Positions 16,355-25,372 of a stretch of DNA of 47,296 bases are shown here, piece after piece. The DNA is from Microcaldota archaeon (lineage in GTDB: Archaea; Micrarchaeota; Micrarchaeia; Micrarchaeales; CABMGC01), in assembly GCA_021789155.1 (NCBI GenBank), contig JAJYJW010000004.1, forward strand, positions 1 through 47,296, read 5' to 3'. The number at the start of each line of letters is the position of its first letter. Within the stretch, counting starts at the first letter, position 1. The translations under genes were made by a program, and so were the position numbers. A model generated the notes under the pieces. It was not told the origin of the DNA, ran no database searches, and saw only the letters and a list, made by a program, of their open reading frames with translations.

Positions 16355-19022
16355 TGAAATAATCAAGAAAGGATTGAACAAAGAATCGCTGAGGGAGGAG
16401 TTCAGCAAGGATTACAAAAATTATTATTTCGTGAAGCTATTTGACGATTACAAGTTCAAGAGACAGCATTGCGGCAAGTGCGGAAAGTATTTTTGGAGCA
16501 TAACAAGCAGAGATCTATGTGGAGATCACGAGGAATATTCTTTTTTCAAAGATCAAATAAACGATGCAAACTACGTCAACCTCTGGAGCAAGGTCTCAAA
16601 GTTTTTCAAGGACAACGGTCACACAGTAATGCAACGCTATCCTGTAGTGAGCAGATGGCGCCAAGACTTATATTTCAACATAGCCAGCATAGTAGACTTC
16701 CAGAGAATAGAGAACGGGGCAATGAGTTTTGAATATCCTGCGAACCCTCTAATAGTTCCCCAGATGTGCCTACGTTTCAACGACATAGAAAACGTTGGGG
16801 TTACGAGCAGGCACTTCACGTGCTTCATGATGCTCGGACAGCATTCGTTCAATTGGCCAAAGGACGGATATTGGCGGGATAAAACGATGGAGCTTAACTT
16901 CAAGCTTCTCACAGAGGTTATAGGCGTAAAGAAAGAAGACATAGTTTACCACGAAGACGTTTGGGCTATGGGCGACTTTTCAGAATTCGGCCCATCTTTG
17001 GAAAGCTTTGCGAACGGCCTAGAACTTACAAACAACGTATTTACGCAATTCCAGTATTCGAACAATGATATCAAAGAATTAGAAGGGATGGTAGTTGACG
17101 TCGGAATTGGATTCGAAAGATTATTATGGTTCCTCAAGGGCTACGATAGCTCTTATCGTTCGGTCTTCGATGGCGTAATAAAGAAATTAGAAAACAAGAT
17201 CCACATCGATCTGGACAACAAGAGTTTTTACGAATTCTCCAAAATGACCAGCATGATAGATCTCACTGAAGGCAATTCCGCAAGAGAAAAGGAAATGCAA
17301 ATAGTGAAGAAGTTAGGAATAAGCGATAATGAATTCGCTGAAATAAACAGGATAAAAGCATTTTACGCCATACTCGACCATACGCGCACGTTACTGTTCG
17401 CGATATCTGATGGAGCACTTCCTTCTAACATGGGTGGAGGATACAATCTGAGGATACTCCTTAGAAGAGCGTTTGACTTCATAGACAGATACGAATTCGG
17501 ATTCACTCTCGAGGAAGCCGCACAACTCATGGCGGAGGAGCTTGAGCCGATGTTTCCAGAATTAAAAGCATCACAGGGCATTTTCTCGAAGGTAATATCT
17601 ATCGAAAGAGAACGATACGTTAAAAGCAGAGAGGTAGCGAAGAAAGTCCTTTCGAGCGCTTTGGGCAAAGCGAAAACCTTGATGCCGAAAGATCTTAGAA
17701 CAATGTACGAAAGCTATGGCATAACTCCGGAAATGATAGAAGATTACGTAGGTTCCAATAAGCTGAGCATAGAGCTACCGGCGAACCTATACGAGAACAT
17801 GATAATCGGGGATTTCAAAGAAAAGGAGAAAACAAACAAGATTCCGATAAACTTGCCGCAGCTACCAAAAACCGAACAGTTGTATTATGATTTCGCGCTT
17901 GAATCACAATCCAAAGTTTTGTTTGTAAAAGACAAATACGTGGTGCTGGACAAAACCCCATTTTATCCCGAAGGTGGAGGCCAGCTAGCGGATCTCGGAA
18001 CAATATCTGGAATAGAAGTCGCAGACGTACAAAAAGCTGGCGACATAGCAGTGCACGTGATGAGCGAAAGTGTTTCCACACTTCCAGAATTTGCAATAGG
18101 TTCAGTCGTAGAATGCAAAGTCGACAGAGAAAGGAGGGAAAGATTGATGGTTCATCATTCGTCTACTCATCTCATAAACGCATGCTCAAGGGAGATTCTT
18201 GGTAAGCACGTATGGCAAGAAGGCACGCTTAAAGATTTCGACAAAGCCAGAATAGACATAACCCATTATGAGAAGCTGTCCAATGACGAAGTCAAAAGCA
18301 TAGAGAATCTTGCAAACACTTATGTGTCAAATGGAATAATCATCGAAGTCAACTATATCGATAGAAGTGACGCAGAAGCCAAGTACGGATTTGGCATATA
18401 TCAAGGGCATGGGGTTCCTTCGAAAGTACTGAGAATAGTAACAATTAAAACAAAGGACGGAAAACTCGTTGATGCCGAAGCATGTGGCGGCATACATCTG
18501 GTCGACAGGGAAAACAAGATAGGCATAATAAAGGTAATAGGTTCCTCAAGAGTGCATGACGGAGTAAACAGGTTGGAATTTTGCGCAGGGCGTGCCGCCT
18601 TGGATTACTTCCAAAAGGAAGACGAAGAACTCTCAAAAGTTGCGGTAACGCTTAACGTAGAAAAGTTCGAATCGTCTAATGCAGTTTCTAAAGGAAGAAA
18701 TGACTACAGCGAGCTGTACAAAAAGCTGGAAATGTACAAAGATGCAATTTCGGATAAAATAGCACCTTCATTCGGCAACAGCGATTCTATAGATTTGGAT
18801 ATGGGCAGAGCTCCGCGCGAAATGATGCGCGCGTTGGCAGAAGGAATAATAAAAACAAACGGCAAATCGGTGGTTATATTGCACAACGTTTTCAACGATG
18901 CGTTATGCATGTGCGGAACCGAGTCTGGAAAGAGCGCCGTGGAAACGATTCGCGGCAAGTATCAGGCGAAATTCAAGGGAGGGGGATCTGCGAAGATAGC
19001 TGAGGGTAAACTGGAAAAGTAG
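16347..19022 (+). CDS. alaS: Alanyl-tRNA synthetase (archaeal type)
   Basis: This 891-aa enzyme charges tRNA-Ala. The archaeal N-terminal extension carries CGKCGKYFW with a further CGDH. Next are the class II core (RWRQDLYFNIASI, FTCFMMLGQHSF, VGIGFERLLW) and GGGYNLRILLRR. The editing domain has HHSSTHLIN and CGGIHL, the zinc ligands that clear Ser/Gly mischarging. The C-terminal part is a DHHA1-like module (GRAPREMMRALAEG). The ATG at 16347 overlaps the nuclease stop. A longer frame from 16236 is only a shadow. Confidence 0.96.
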   Translation: MFDEIIKKGLNKESLREEFSKDYKNYYFVKLFDDYKFKRQHCGKCGKYFWSITSRDLCGDHEEYSFFKDQINDANYVNLWSKVSKFFKDNGHTVMQRYPVVSRWRQDLYFNIASIVDFQRIENGAMSFEYPANPLIVPQMCLRFNDIENVGVTSRHFTCFMMLGQHSFNWPKDGYWRDKTMELNFKLLTEVIGVKKEDIVYHEDVWAMGDFSEFGPSLESFANGLELTNNVFTQFQYSNNDIKELEGMVVDVGIGFERLLWFLKGYDSSYRSVFDGVIKKLENKIHIDLDNKSFYEFSKMTSMIDLTEGNSAREKEMQIVKKLGISDNEFAEINRIKAFYAILDHTRTLLFAISDGALPSNMGGGYNLRILLRRAFDFIDRYEFGFTLEEAAQLMAEELEPMFPELKASQGIFSKVISIERERYVKSREVAKKVLSSALGKAKTLMPKDLRTMYESYGITPEMIEDYVGSNKLSIELPANLYENMIIGDFKEKEKTNKIPINLPQLPKTEQLYYDFALESQSKVLFVKDKYVVLDKTPFYPEGGGQLADLGTISGIEVADVQKAGDIAVHVMSESVSTLPEFAIGSVVECKVDRERRERLMVHHSSTHLINACSREILGKHVWQEGTLKDFDKARIDITHYEKLSNDEVKSIENLANTYVSNGIIIEVNYIDRSDAEAKYGFGIYQGHGVPSKVLRIVTIKTKDGKLVDAEACGGIHLVDRENKIGIIKVIGSSRVHDGVNRLEFCAGRAALDYFQKEDEELSKVAVTLNVEKFESSNAVSKGRNDYSELYKKLEMYKDAISDKIAPSFGNSDSIDLDMGRAPREMMRALAEGIIKTNGKSVVILHNVFNDALCMCGTESGKSAVETIRGKYQAKFKGGGSAKIAEGKLEK

Positions 19023-19027
19023 ATTTT

Positions 19028-19531
19028 ATGGTCGACATATACAACGTATTCATTTATCCGATAATATACGTATTGCCGGCATACGTAGCAAATGCAGTGC
19101 CAGTATTATTCGGAGGCAAGGGCTCGAGACCAATAGACGGCGGTAGACTGCTTTTTGGGAAACCTATACTTGGAAAGAACAAGACAATAAGAGGTTTCAT
19201 GTCTGGAGTTCTCCTCGGCACTTTTACCGGATTCATTATATCCTTCTTCTTCCCTTACATGCTCTTCATAGGCATAACCGAGAGCATTGGAACGCATCTA
19301 GGAGACATGGCAGGAAGCTTCATTAAAAGAAGAATGGGCAAGAGCTCTGGGGATAGCTTCGCGTTTTTCGACCAATATCTGTTCTTCCTTTTCGCAATAG
19401 CGTTATCATACCCGCTTGGGCACCTTCCAGAAGGCTATGGGATGCTATTCGCATTCATACTTACGGGATTCATGCACGTGATGGGCAACAGATTCGCATA
19501 CTTAATACATATAAAGTCAGTGCCTTGGTAA
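19028..19531 (+). CDS. carS: CDP-archaeol synthase
   Basis: This 167-aa membrane enzyme (CarS, formerly DUF46) transfers CMP from CTP to the unsaturated diether lipid, making CDP-archaeol for polar lipid synthesis. Typical features are PAYVANAVPVLFGG, PIDGGRLLFGKPILGKNKT and the cytidylyltransferase-like signature GTHLGDMAGSFIKRRMGKSS followed by a DQ pair. About five hydrophobic helices are present. It begins five bases after alaS, so it is probably in the same operon. Confidence 0.95.
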   Translation: MVDIYNVFIYPIIYVLPAYVANAVPVLFGGKGSRPIDGGRLLFGKPILGKNKTIRGFMSGVLLGTFTGFIISFFFPYMLFIGITESIGTHLGDMAGSFIKRRMGKSSGDSFAFFDQYLFFLFAIALSYPLGHLPEGYGMLFAFILTGFMHVMGNRFAYLIHIKSVPW

Positions 19532-19544
19532 AACGCATGCGTTA

Positions 19545-20981
19545 TCACGCATGCCATATCCACGGCAACGCGTTTATTACCAAAGCGAGTATTGCAATGC
19601 TTCCAAGCAAACGCAGATTCTTCTTGCTCATCACGGATCCATAAATCCTGAAGCCGTCAAATCCAGGTATTGGAAGAAGATTCACTACCGCTATCAGGAA
19701 GCTTAAAAGAAATGAGAGCGCCGCAACAGAATACGCGAAATAACCTGTTCCAGAAAGAATTCCCTGCTTTGGAAAGCTTTGTTCATTCACGTAAACCCCT
19801 ATTTTCCCGGCTGCATTTGATATCAACGAGAAAGTTCCCTTGTTTGTCACGACACTAATATTGTTGAACGGCTTGTCCAGACCCGCTACACCTACAAAGC
19901 TGCTTATGTTGCTTATCTTAACGCCTTGCCATTCCAAGATTGTAGATCCTACGGGTATGGTATTGTACGCTGGGGAGTTAGCCTCAACGGCAGTTACAAC
20001 TACGCTTTGAGTCATTATGCTTGGGATTACGTACAGCGCGAAAAACATCATGACAACGAAGAACAGCATTGCAGTAAGCATGTTTGCCGAAACGCCTGCT
20101 ATGAATATTCTGTTGCTAAGATCCTTCTTCAGCTTCTTCACTTTTTTCTCCTCTGGTTCTACGAATGCGCCTATAGGTATTAATCCGAAAACCAAAAGTC
20201 CGACCCTCTTTATTTTTATCCTTGCTACCCTGGCAAGAATGCCATGCGAGAATTCATGCACTACTAGAATAAGGGCCAATGCTATCACCCCTGCGGCCAA
20301 AGGTATGTTTATGCCGGGGATTATCGGTGCCACTCCGGGCGCTTGCGATGCTATAATACCGTAATTTGGAGTGCTCTGGACTGCGCTTGCGGCGAATGCA
20401 GCTATTGAATATAGTATGCTCCACGAACTGTAAACCAACGTTGCTGCAATGAACCCCGCGAACCCTCCAATTACTGCTATCGCAGTCAATGCATATGCTG
20501 CGATGTTTATGCCGGTTGCCTGCTGTCCTGAAACGCTTCCGGAGCTTGTCTGTGGCAGGTTTATGAAACTGAACGCAAGGTAAGAAAACGGAAGCATTAT
20601 GTAAAGAACGAAAAGTATAGACACTATTCCGATGATTACCGTCTTCTTAGATATATTTTTGAAAAAGTATTTTGCGACCGCGCCGAATCCTATTACCATT
20701 CCCCAGTCAGCTAACGCGTTCCACAGCTTTGGATGCGAATCCGCTATTTTGTATATTGTAGATATGCCTTTCTTGCTGCTTAGCAAGTATGCGCCGAACA
20801 TGCTTTCTGCATTGATGCTTCTCGCAGTGTATTTGCTCAACGCATACAAGACCAATATAGTAAGCGATGCTTTCCACAGATAGCTTATTCCAGAGTAAAG
20901 CAATGCGCCAATCACCATTAGCGACACCGCCATTATCGCAACGAGAGCCACGTTTTTCGCAGAGAATGCACGCTTATCCAT
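19545..20981 (-). CDS. Site-2 protease-like M50 metalloprotease
   Basis: This roughly 478-aa polytopic membrane protease has the zinc site VVHEFSHG (H243, E244, H247, counted from one codon upstream) and the third ligand in NLLPIPGFDG (D443). Between them lies a PDZ-like domain (AVEANSPAYNTIPVGSTILEWQG). The N-terminal third contains extra hydrophobic helices. It would cleave membrane-bound substrates within the bilayer. The substrate is unknown. The ATG at 20981 is preceded by GATGATTT; a TTG one codon earlier is possible. Confidence 0.92.
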   Translation of the reverse strand: MDKRAFSAKNVALVAIMAVSLMVIGALLYSGISYLWKASLTILVLYALSKYTARSINAESMFGAYLLSSKKGISTIYKIADSHPKLWNALADWGMVIGFGAVAKYFFKNISKKTVIIGIVSILFVLYIMLPFSYLAFSFINLPQTSSGSVSGQQATGINIAAYALTAIAVIGGFAGFIAATLVYSSWSILYSIAAFAASAVQSTPNYGIIASQAPGVAPIIPGINIPLAAGVIALALILVVHEFSHGILARVARIKIKRVGLLVFGLIPIGAFVEPEEKKVKKLKKDLSNRIFIAGVSANMLTAMLFFVVMMFFALYVIPSIMTQSVVVTAVEANSPAYNTIPVGSTILEWQGVKISNISSFVGVAGLDKPFNNISVVTNKGTFSLISNAAGKIGVYVNEQSFPKQGILSGTGYFAYSVAALSFLLSFLIAVVNLLPIPGFDGFRIYGSVMSKKNLRLLGSIAILALVINALPWIWHA

Positions 20982-21086
20982 CAAATCATCTTAGTATGAC
21001 AAGACAAGAAATAAAAAAGACCCATGTTAATGCTTTGAATGCAAGCTTTATTTATTGTTGCAATTGAAACTAATATTGGTGTTTGA

Positions 21087-21572
21087 TTGGATACCTGTGA
21101 AGTTTGTGGCAAATCATCGGAAAAGCTTTACCTTACTAGAATAGAAGAAGCGAACCTTTGGTTGTGCGCAGAATGCTCAAGGGGAAAGAAGATCCTTGCG
21201 TCGAACACGGATCAGAATAATGCTAAAACAACGCATAGGAATGCAGGCAATACGCAAGAGGTGCAAGAAGACATAGTAGAGCACTATGGGCAGATAATAA
21301 GAAAAGCGCGAGAAAAAATGGGACTTGAGCTCAAGGTTCTAGCGGAAAAAATAAACGAGAAAGAAAGCAATTTAGTAAGGATAGAAAAGGAAAGCACATT
21401 GCCGAGCGAGACTACAAGGATGAAGTTGGAGAAAGAGCTTGGGATAAAGCTTACCACCAAAGTCGTGCAGGATAATTCTGAAGTTAGCATTAAGCGAAGC
21501 GAACCAATAACGTTGTGGGATGCCGCTTTTAAGAAGGAAAACGATAAAGATGACGTTGATGGGGAGAACTGA
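21087..21572 (+). CDS. MBF1-like transcription cofactor
   Basis: This 161-aa protein has an N-terminal zinc ribbon (C4, C7, C27, C30) and a central cro-type HTH (IIRKAREKMGLELKVLAEKI through LVRIEKESTLP). The C-terminus is Lys/Asp/Glu-rich. This is the archaeal multiprotein bridging factor 1 layout. The start is a TTG supported by GGTG five bases upstream; no ATG is available before the first Cys pair. A TATA-like CTTTATTTATT lies about 40 bases upstream. FEN-1 follows with no gap. Confidence 0.9.
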   Translation: MDTCEVCGKSSEKLYLTRIEEANLWLCAECSRGKKILASNTDQNNAKTTHRNAGNTQEVQEDIVEHYGQIIRKAREKMGLELKVLAEKINEKESNLVRIEKESTLPSETTRMKLEKELGIKLTTKVVQDNSEVSIKRSEPITLWDAAFKKENDKDDVDGEN

Positions 21573-22631
21573 ATGGCCGTTGCGTTAGGTAGTGTAGTTG
21601 CTCCCGTAAAGCGCACTATATCTATCAACGACCTTTCTGGAAAGATAGTTGCAATAGATGCTTACAACACCCTGTACCAATTCTTGTCTATAATAAGACA
21701 GCCGGATGGAACGCCCCTCATGGACGCTAATGGCAATGTAACCAGCCATCTGTCTGGAATCTTTTACAGAACGCAGAATTTGATCGCTGCTGGAGTTAAG
21801 CCAATATTCGTATTCGATGGTCTTCCGCATAGGCTTAAATCGAAGACCATAGCTGCAAGAATGTCGCATAGGCAAGCAGCATACGAAAGTTGGCAGAAGG
21901 CAAAGGAAAACGGCGACCTTGAAGAAGCGAGAACCAAGGCGATGGCAAGCTCGCGCGTTAACAAAAGCATAGTCGAATCGGGAAAGGAGCTTATGAAGCT
22001 TATGGGAATACAGATAGTGCAAGCTCCAGGAGAAGGAGAAGCCCAGGCATCGCGCATGGTATCTGAAGGTTTTGCATACTCAGTTGCAAGCCAGGATTAT
22101 GACGTATTCCTCTTCGGTGCCAACGTAGTTACACGAAATCTTACCATAAGCGGAAGAAGAAAACTTCCCGGAAAAAACGTATTTGTAAACGTGCAACCTG
22201 AACTGGTACTTCTTGACGAACTTCTTTCGTCGTTGCAAATCAGCAGGAAGAAACTTGTATGGATGGGCATGCTAATGGGAACGGATTTTAACGAGGGGAT
22301 AAACAAAGTAGGACCAAAAACCGCGCTCAAGATTGTGAAAAACGTCGAGACTTTGGAAGACCTTGTTGCATATGTTAAGACAAAGTACAGCGTAGATATG
22401 TCAGATTTCGCGAACGAAGTGCAGGAGATATTCTTAAAGCCGGAAACTGTTCAGATAGATTTCCAGAAATTGCAAAATGCAATGGACGATTCGAAACCTG
22501 ACGTTGACGGAATAGTGAAATTCATGTGTGATTTGCATGGCTTTTCGAGGGAAAGGATAGAAAAGTTCGCTGAATCCATATCCAAAGCTTCATCTTCAAA
22601 TGCGCAGAAAGGAATAAATAATTGGATGTAA
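21573..22631 (+). CDS. fen: Flap endonuclease 1
   Basis: This 352-aa structure-specific nuclease removes 5' flaps during Okazaki fragment maturation and repair. The N domain has VAIDAYNTLYQFLS and FVFDGLPHRLK. The I domain has APGEGEAQAS with SVASQDYDVFLFGA, the acidic metal ligands. The H2TH-like region is MGTDFNEGINKVGPKTALKI. The C-terminus QKGINNWM fits a PCNA-interacting PIP box. The residue after Met is not the usual Gly, and a few extra residues precede the typical start. The ATG touches the MBF1 stop codon. Confidence 0.96.
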   Translation: MAVALGSVVAPVKRTISINDLSGKIVAIDAYNTLYQFLSIIRQPDGTPLMDANGNVTSHLSGIFYRTQNLIAAGVKPIFVFDGLPHRLKSKTIAARMSHRQAAYESWQKAKENGDLEEARTKAMASSRVNKSIVESGKELMKLMGIQIVQAPGEGEAQASRMVSEGFAYSVASQDYDVFLFGANVVTRNLTISGRRKLPGKNVFVNVQPELVLLDELLSSLQISRKKLVWMGMLMGTDFNEGINKVGPKTALKIVKNVETLEDLVAYVKTKYSVDMSDFANEVQEIFLKPETVQIDFQKLQNAMDDSKPDVDGIVKFMCDLHGFSRERIEKFAESISKASSSNAQKGINNWM

Positions 22632-22650
22632 AAAGGTAAATTTGGTAAGC

Positions 22651-23187
22651 ATGGGAAAAAAGAAGCCGAGCAAGAGTGGCAGTAGCGAGCGCATTCCATC
22701 AAATGATTTTAAATGGAGCGATAGTGATCTGCTAAGAATGTTCGGATCTATTTTTAGGGAACTGCAGATAGATCCTGACGAGATTGAACGAGGTTCTCCG
22801 ATAATCTACGGTTTCAATCTTAAATTTGGAGAAGACGGAAAACCCATGCTTGAACGATTTGGAAACGTGCAGGAGTCTCCAGCAGGAGCAAGGTTAACAG
22901 ATGAGAGAGAGCCGCTTGTTGATGTAATAGACAACGGGAAAGAGATAACCGTAATTGCTGAGTTGCCTGGAGTGAGGAAAGACGACATAACTGTAAAGGT
23001 TGCTGGGAACATACTCAAGATATCCGCAAAGGGATATGAACAGTCAAGGAATTATTTCAAGCGGGTGCACCTCCCTTCGGAAGTTGAGAAGAAAAGCATA
23101 GTTGCGAAGTATACCAATGGAATAATAGAAATAAGAATGGAAAAATTAAAGGGGGGCGACGACGAACGCGAAATAAAAATTGAATGA
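22651..23187 (+). CDS. Small heat shock protein, Hsp20/alpha-crystallin
   Basis: This roughly 178-aa chaperone has a charged N-terminal arm of about 80 residues followed by an alpha-crystallin domain: PLVDVIDNGKEITVIAELPG, VRKDDITVKVAGNILKISA, the positively charged strand YFKRVHLP, and TNGIIEIRMEK. It would hold unfolded proteins in oligomers. The ATG at 22651 follows GGTAAGC; a TTG three codons upstream is less likely. It lies 19 bases after fen and before the tiny basic gene. Confidence 0.93.
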   Translation: MGKKKPSKSGSSERIPSNDFKWSDSDLLRMFGSIFRELQIDPDEIERGSPIIYGFNLKFGEDGKPMLERFGNVQESPAGARLTDEREPLVDVIDNGKEITVIAELPGVRKDDITVKVAGNILKISAKGYEQSRNYFKRVHLPSEVEKKSIVAKYTNGIIEIRMEKLKGGDDEREIKIE

Positions 23188-23202
23188 TGCTGAGTGATAA
23201 AA

Positions 23203-23343
23203 ATGCAAAAAAATGTAAAAAAGAAGACTAGAAAAGTTGGAAAGGCATATAGAAAAGTAAAGAAGACGAGCAGGCTCAAGAAGGCAGCAAAGAAAGCGGC
23301 AAAGAGAACCGTAAAGAAGTCAAAAAGCAAAGCAAGAAGATAG
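23203..23343 (+). CDS. 46-aa lysine/arginine-rich protein
   Basis: The frame begins with ATG five bases after GTGAT, 15 bases after the hsp20 stop, and encodes 46 residues of which about half are Lys or Arg. It includes the segments YRKVKKTSRLKKAAKKAAKR and KKSKSKARR. The AAKKAA pattern resembles histone H1 tails and small nucleoid-associated peptides. Very strong basic bias, a good ribosome site and operon position support a real gene. Nucleic acid binding is an inference. Confidence 0.72.
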   Translation: MQKNVKKKTRKVGKAYRKVKKTSRLKKAAKKAAKRTVKKSKSKARR

Positions 23344-23354
23344 ATGCATTTAAG

Positions 23355-23378
23355 GCGCACGTCCACTCAGATGTGCGC
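23355..23378. terminator. Weak hairpin after the basic-peptide gene
   Basis: GCGCAC and GTGCGC form a 6-bp stem with a 12-base loop, 11 bases after the stop at 23343. No T-run follows immediately, so termination is only a possibility. Confidence 0.3.
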
Positions 23379-23483
23379 TATGATGTATTTAAATATTTTG
23401 GGCAGAAAACGATTCTGCAATTTAGTATTTAAAGCCCCGCAAATAAACAAATTTACCAATTAATTCAGTGAACATCTGGTTCT

Positions 23484-24035
23484 ATGAGATTTGTAAACGG
23501 TATTGTAATAGCATTGATGCTCTTTATAATTTCATCAACGCAATTCGCATACGCAACAAGCACTCAGGCGCATAACACCCAATATTACGGATTATTGAAC
23601 AGCATAGGGAGTTACATCGAACGCGTATTCAATAGCATAACATCATATTTCGCCACCACGAATACGCACTATTCGAGGGCAGACGCCATAATGCAGAATT
23701 CGACTCAACCAGACAACATTACTATACTAGTCAAAGTGAATTCGGCCGGAAATGACAAAAACTTCAGATATCTGGGGATAGCCTTCAACAAGGACATAGG
23801 CAACGATTGGTGGAATAACAGGAACTACAGCTGCAACATAATAGTATCTGGCTTAGACGAAGGTAAGAACATAACCTGCGCAAACGTGGATGCAAGCTCG
23901 TTCGCATTTATAGACGCAAAGCTATCGGATATTAACGAATCATGGAACGTAACCTTGTATGCAAAATACGGGAAGCAAAGCATGTCTAAAACATGCAATC
24001 TAAATCTTAGCAAGCCGTGCATACTTTCGAAATAG
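23484..24035 (+). CDS. Secreted protein, unknown
   Basis: This 183-aa orphan begins with a signal peptide (about residues 1-25, hydrophobic IVIALMLFIISS, likely cut after AYA). The mature part has several N-x-S/T sequons and four Cys in the C-terminal half (CNII, ITCA, KTCN, KPCI) that could form two disulphides. It is predicted to be extracellular. A TATA-like GTATTTAAAG lies about 55 bases upstream. No family is recognised. Confidence 0.72.
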   Translation: MRFVNGIVIALMLFIISSTQFAYATSTQAHNTQYYGLLNSIGSYIERVFNSITSYFATTNTHYSRADAIMQNSTQPDNITILVKVNSAGNDKNFRYLGIAFNKDIGNDWWNNRNYSCNIIVSGLDEGKNITCANVDASSFAFIDAKLSDINESWNVTLYAKYGKQSMSKTCNLNLSKPCILSK

Positions 24036-24041
24036 CACTCT

Positions 24042-24053
24042 GTTTTTATATAC
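24042..24053 (+). promoter_or_regulatory. TATA box for asnS
   Basis: GTTTTTATATAC is centred about 35 bases before the asnS ATG (24083), giving an expected leader of about 9 bases that includes GTGAAAGC. Confidence 0.5.
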
Positions 24054-24082
24054 TTTAACAGGCATATACCAGTAGTGAAAGC

Positions 24083-25363
24083 ATGCATGTTTCTGATGTC
24101 GGTTCAAACGTAGGAAAGGAAGTTGAACTACGCGGATGGGTATACAGGAAAAGGAGCAGCGGCAGCATATTCTTCATAGTACTGAGGGACAGCACTGGAA
24201 TAATACAAATGTCTGCTAAAAAAGGAGTTACTGCTGATGAAAGCTGGAAAGCGGTGGGAGATGCGAACATAGAAGCAAGCATCATAGTTAACGGAACGGT
24301 GAAGGAGGAAAAGCGCGCGCCTACCGGATTCGAGCTAGAGATTAAAACGATGAAATTGGTGGGGAATGCGGAGCCATACCCAATAACAGAATATCAAAGC
24401 CCAGAATTGCTGCTAGATAACAGGCATTTGTGGCTGCGCAGCAGGAAAATGACTGACATAATGCGTTTCCGCGCAATGGTATTCAAGTACTTCAGGGATT
24501 ACTTCTTTGAGAATCAGTTCTGGGAGGTTACGCCGCCTTTGATCACAAAAGCCGGAGGAGAAAGCGGAGCGGATATGTTCGCTCTCGATTACTTCGGGGA
24601 AAAAGCCTATCTTACGCAATCGTCTCAGTTGTATTTGGAAGTAGAGATCAGCGCGCTCGAGAAGGTTTATTGCCTTGTGCCATCTTACAGGGCAGAAAAA
24701 TCTAGAACAATAAAGCATCTTGCGGAGTATTGGCACCTCGAAGTAGAGGCTGCGTATTACTCAAACAAAGACAACATGGATCTGCAGGAGGATCTTCTGT
24801 CGTATCTCTGTGGAAAGATAGTAAAAGAGCAAACCCCTCTGCTTGAGAGTCTGGGTGTAGATAAGAAGAGGCTAGAGGCGATAAAACCTCCTTTCAAAAG
24901 GTTGACTTATTCGCAAGCGCTTGAGGAATTAAACAAGAAAGGCGTGAAGAAGGAATGGCTTGACGATCTTGGAGTTGAGGACGAGCGCATGCTGACTGCG
25001 GAAGAGAAGAAACCTATGTTCATTTACAAATGGCCGCTTAAGATAAAGTCGTTTTACATGCGTGCAGACCCTGACGACCCTGAATTCGCACTCAATTCGG
25101 ATCTTCAGGCACCACAAGGACACGGCGAGATAATAGGAGGAAGCGAAAGGATATGGGATTACAACGAACTGAAATCGAGAATTAAGGAAATGGGATTAAG
25201 CGAGAAAAATTACGAATGGTACACCGACTTGAGGAAGTACGGTTCTGTTCCGCATAGCGGATTTGGCCTTGGAACCGAAAGAGTGATAAAGTGGCTATTG
25301 GATTTGGACCATATACGCGATGCCATACCCTTCCCGAGAATGATAAACAGGATATATCCTTGA
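24083..25363 (+). CDS. asnS: Asparaginyl-tRNA synthetase
   Basis: This 426-aa class IIb synthetase has an N-terminal OB-fold anticodon domain (VELRGWVYRKRSSGSIFFIVLRD). The core starts with RHLWLRSRKM, then motif 2 YRAEKSRTIKHLAEYWHLE and motif 3 GFGLGTERVIKWLL, ending PFPRMINRIYP. RHLWLRS and the motif 2 sequence fit AsnRS better than AspRS, although the two subfamilies are close. The insertion at about residues 230-300 has unusual Lys/Glu-rich content. It is followed 9 bases later by a membrane protein gene. Confidence 0.9.
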   Translation: MHVSDVGSNVGKEVELRGWVYRKRSSGSIFFIVLRDSTGIIQMSAKKGVTADESWKAVGDANIEASIIVNGTVKEEKRAPTGFELEIKTMKLVGNAEPYPITEYQSPELLLDNRHLWLRSRKMTDIMRFRAMVFKYFRDYFFENQFWEVTPPLITKAGGESGADMFALDYFGEKAYLTQSSQLYLEVEISALEKVYCLVPSYRAEKSRTIKHLAEYWHLEVEAAYYSNKDNMDLQEDLLSYLCGKIVKEQTPLLESLGVDKKRLEAIKPPFKRLTYSQALEELNKKGVKKEWLDDLGVEDERMLTAEEKKPMFIYKWPLKIKSFYMRADPDDPEFALNSDLQAPQGHGEIIGGSERIWDYNELKSRIKEMGLSEKNYEWYTDLRKYGSVPHSGFGLGTERVIKWLLDLDHIRDAIPFPRMINRIYP

Positions 25364-25372
25364 TGTGCTGAG

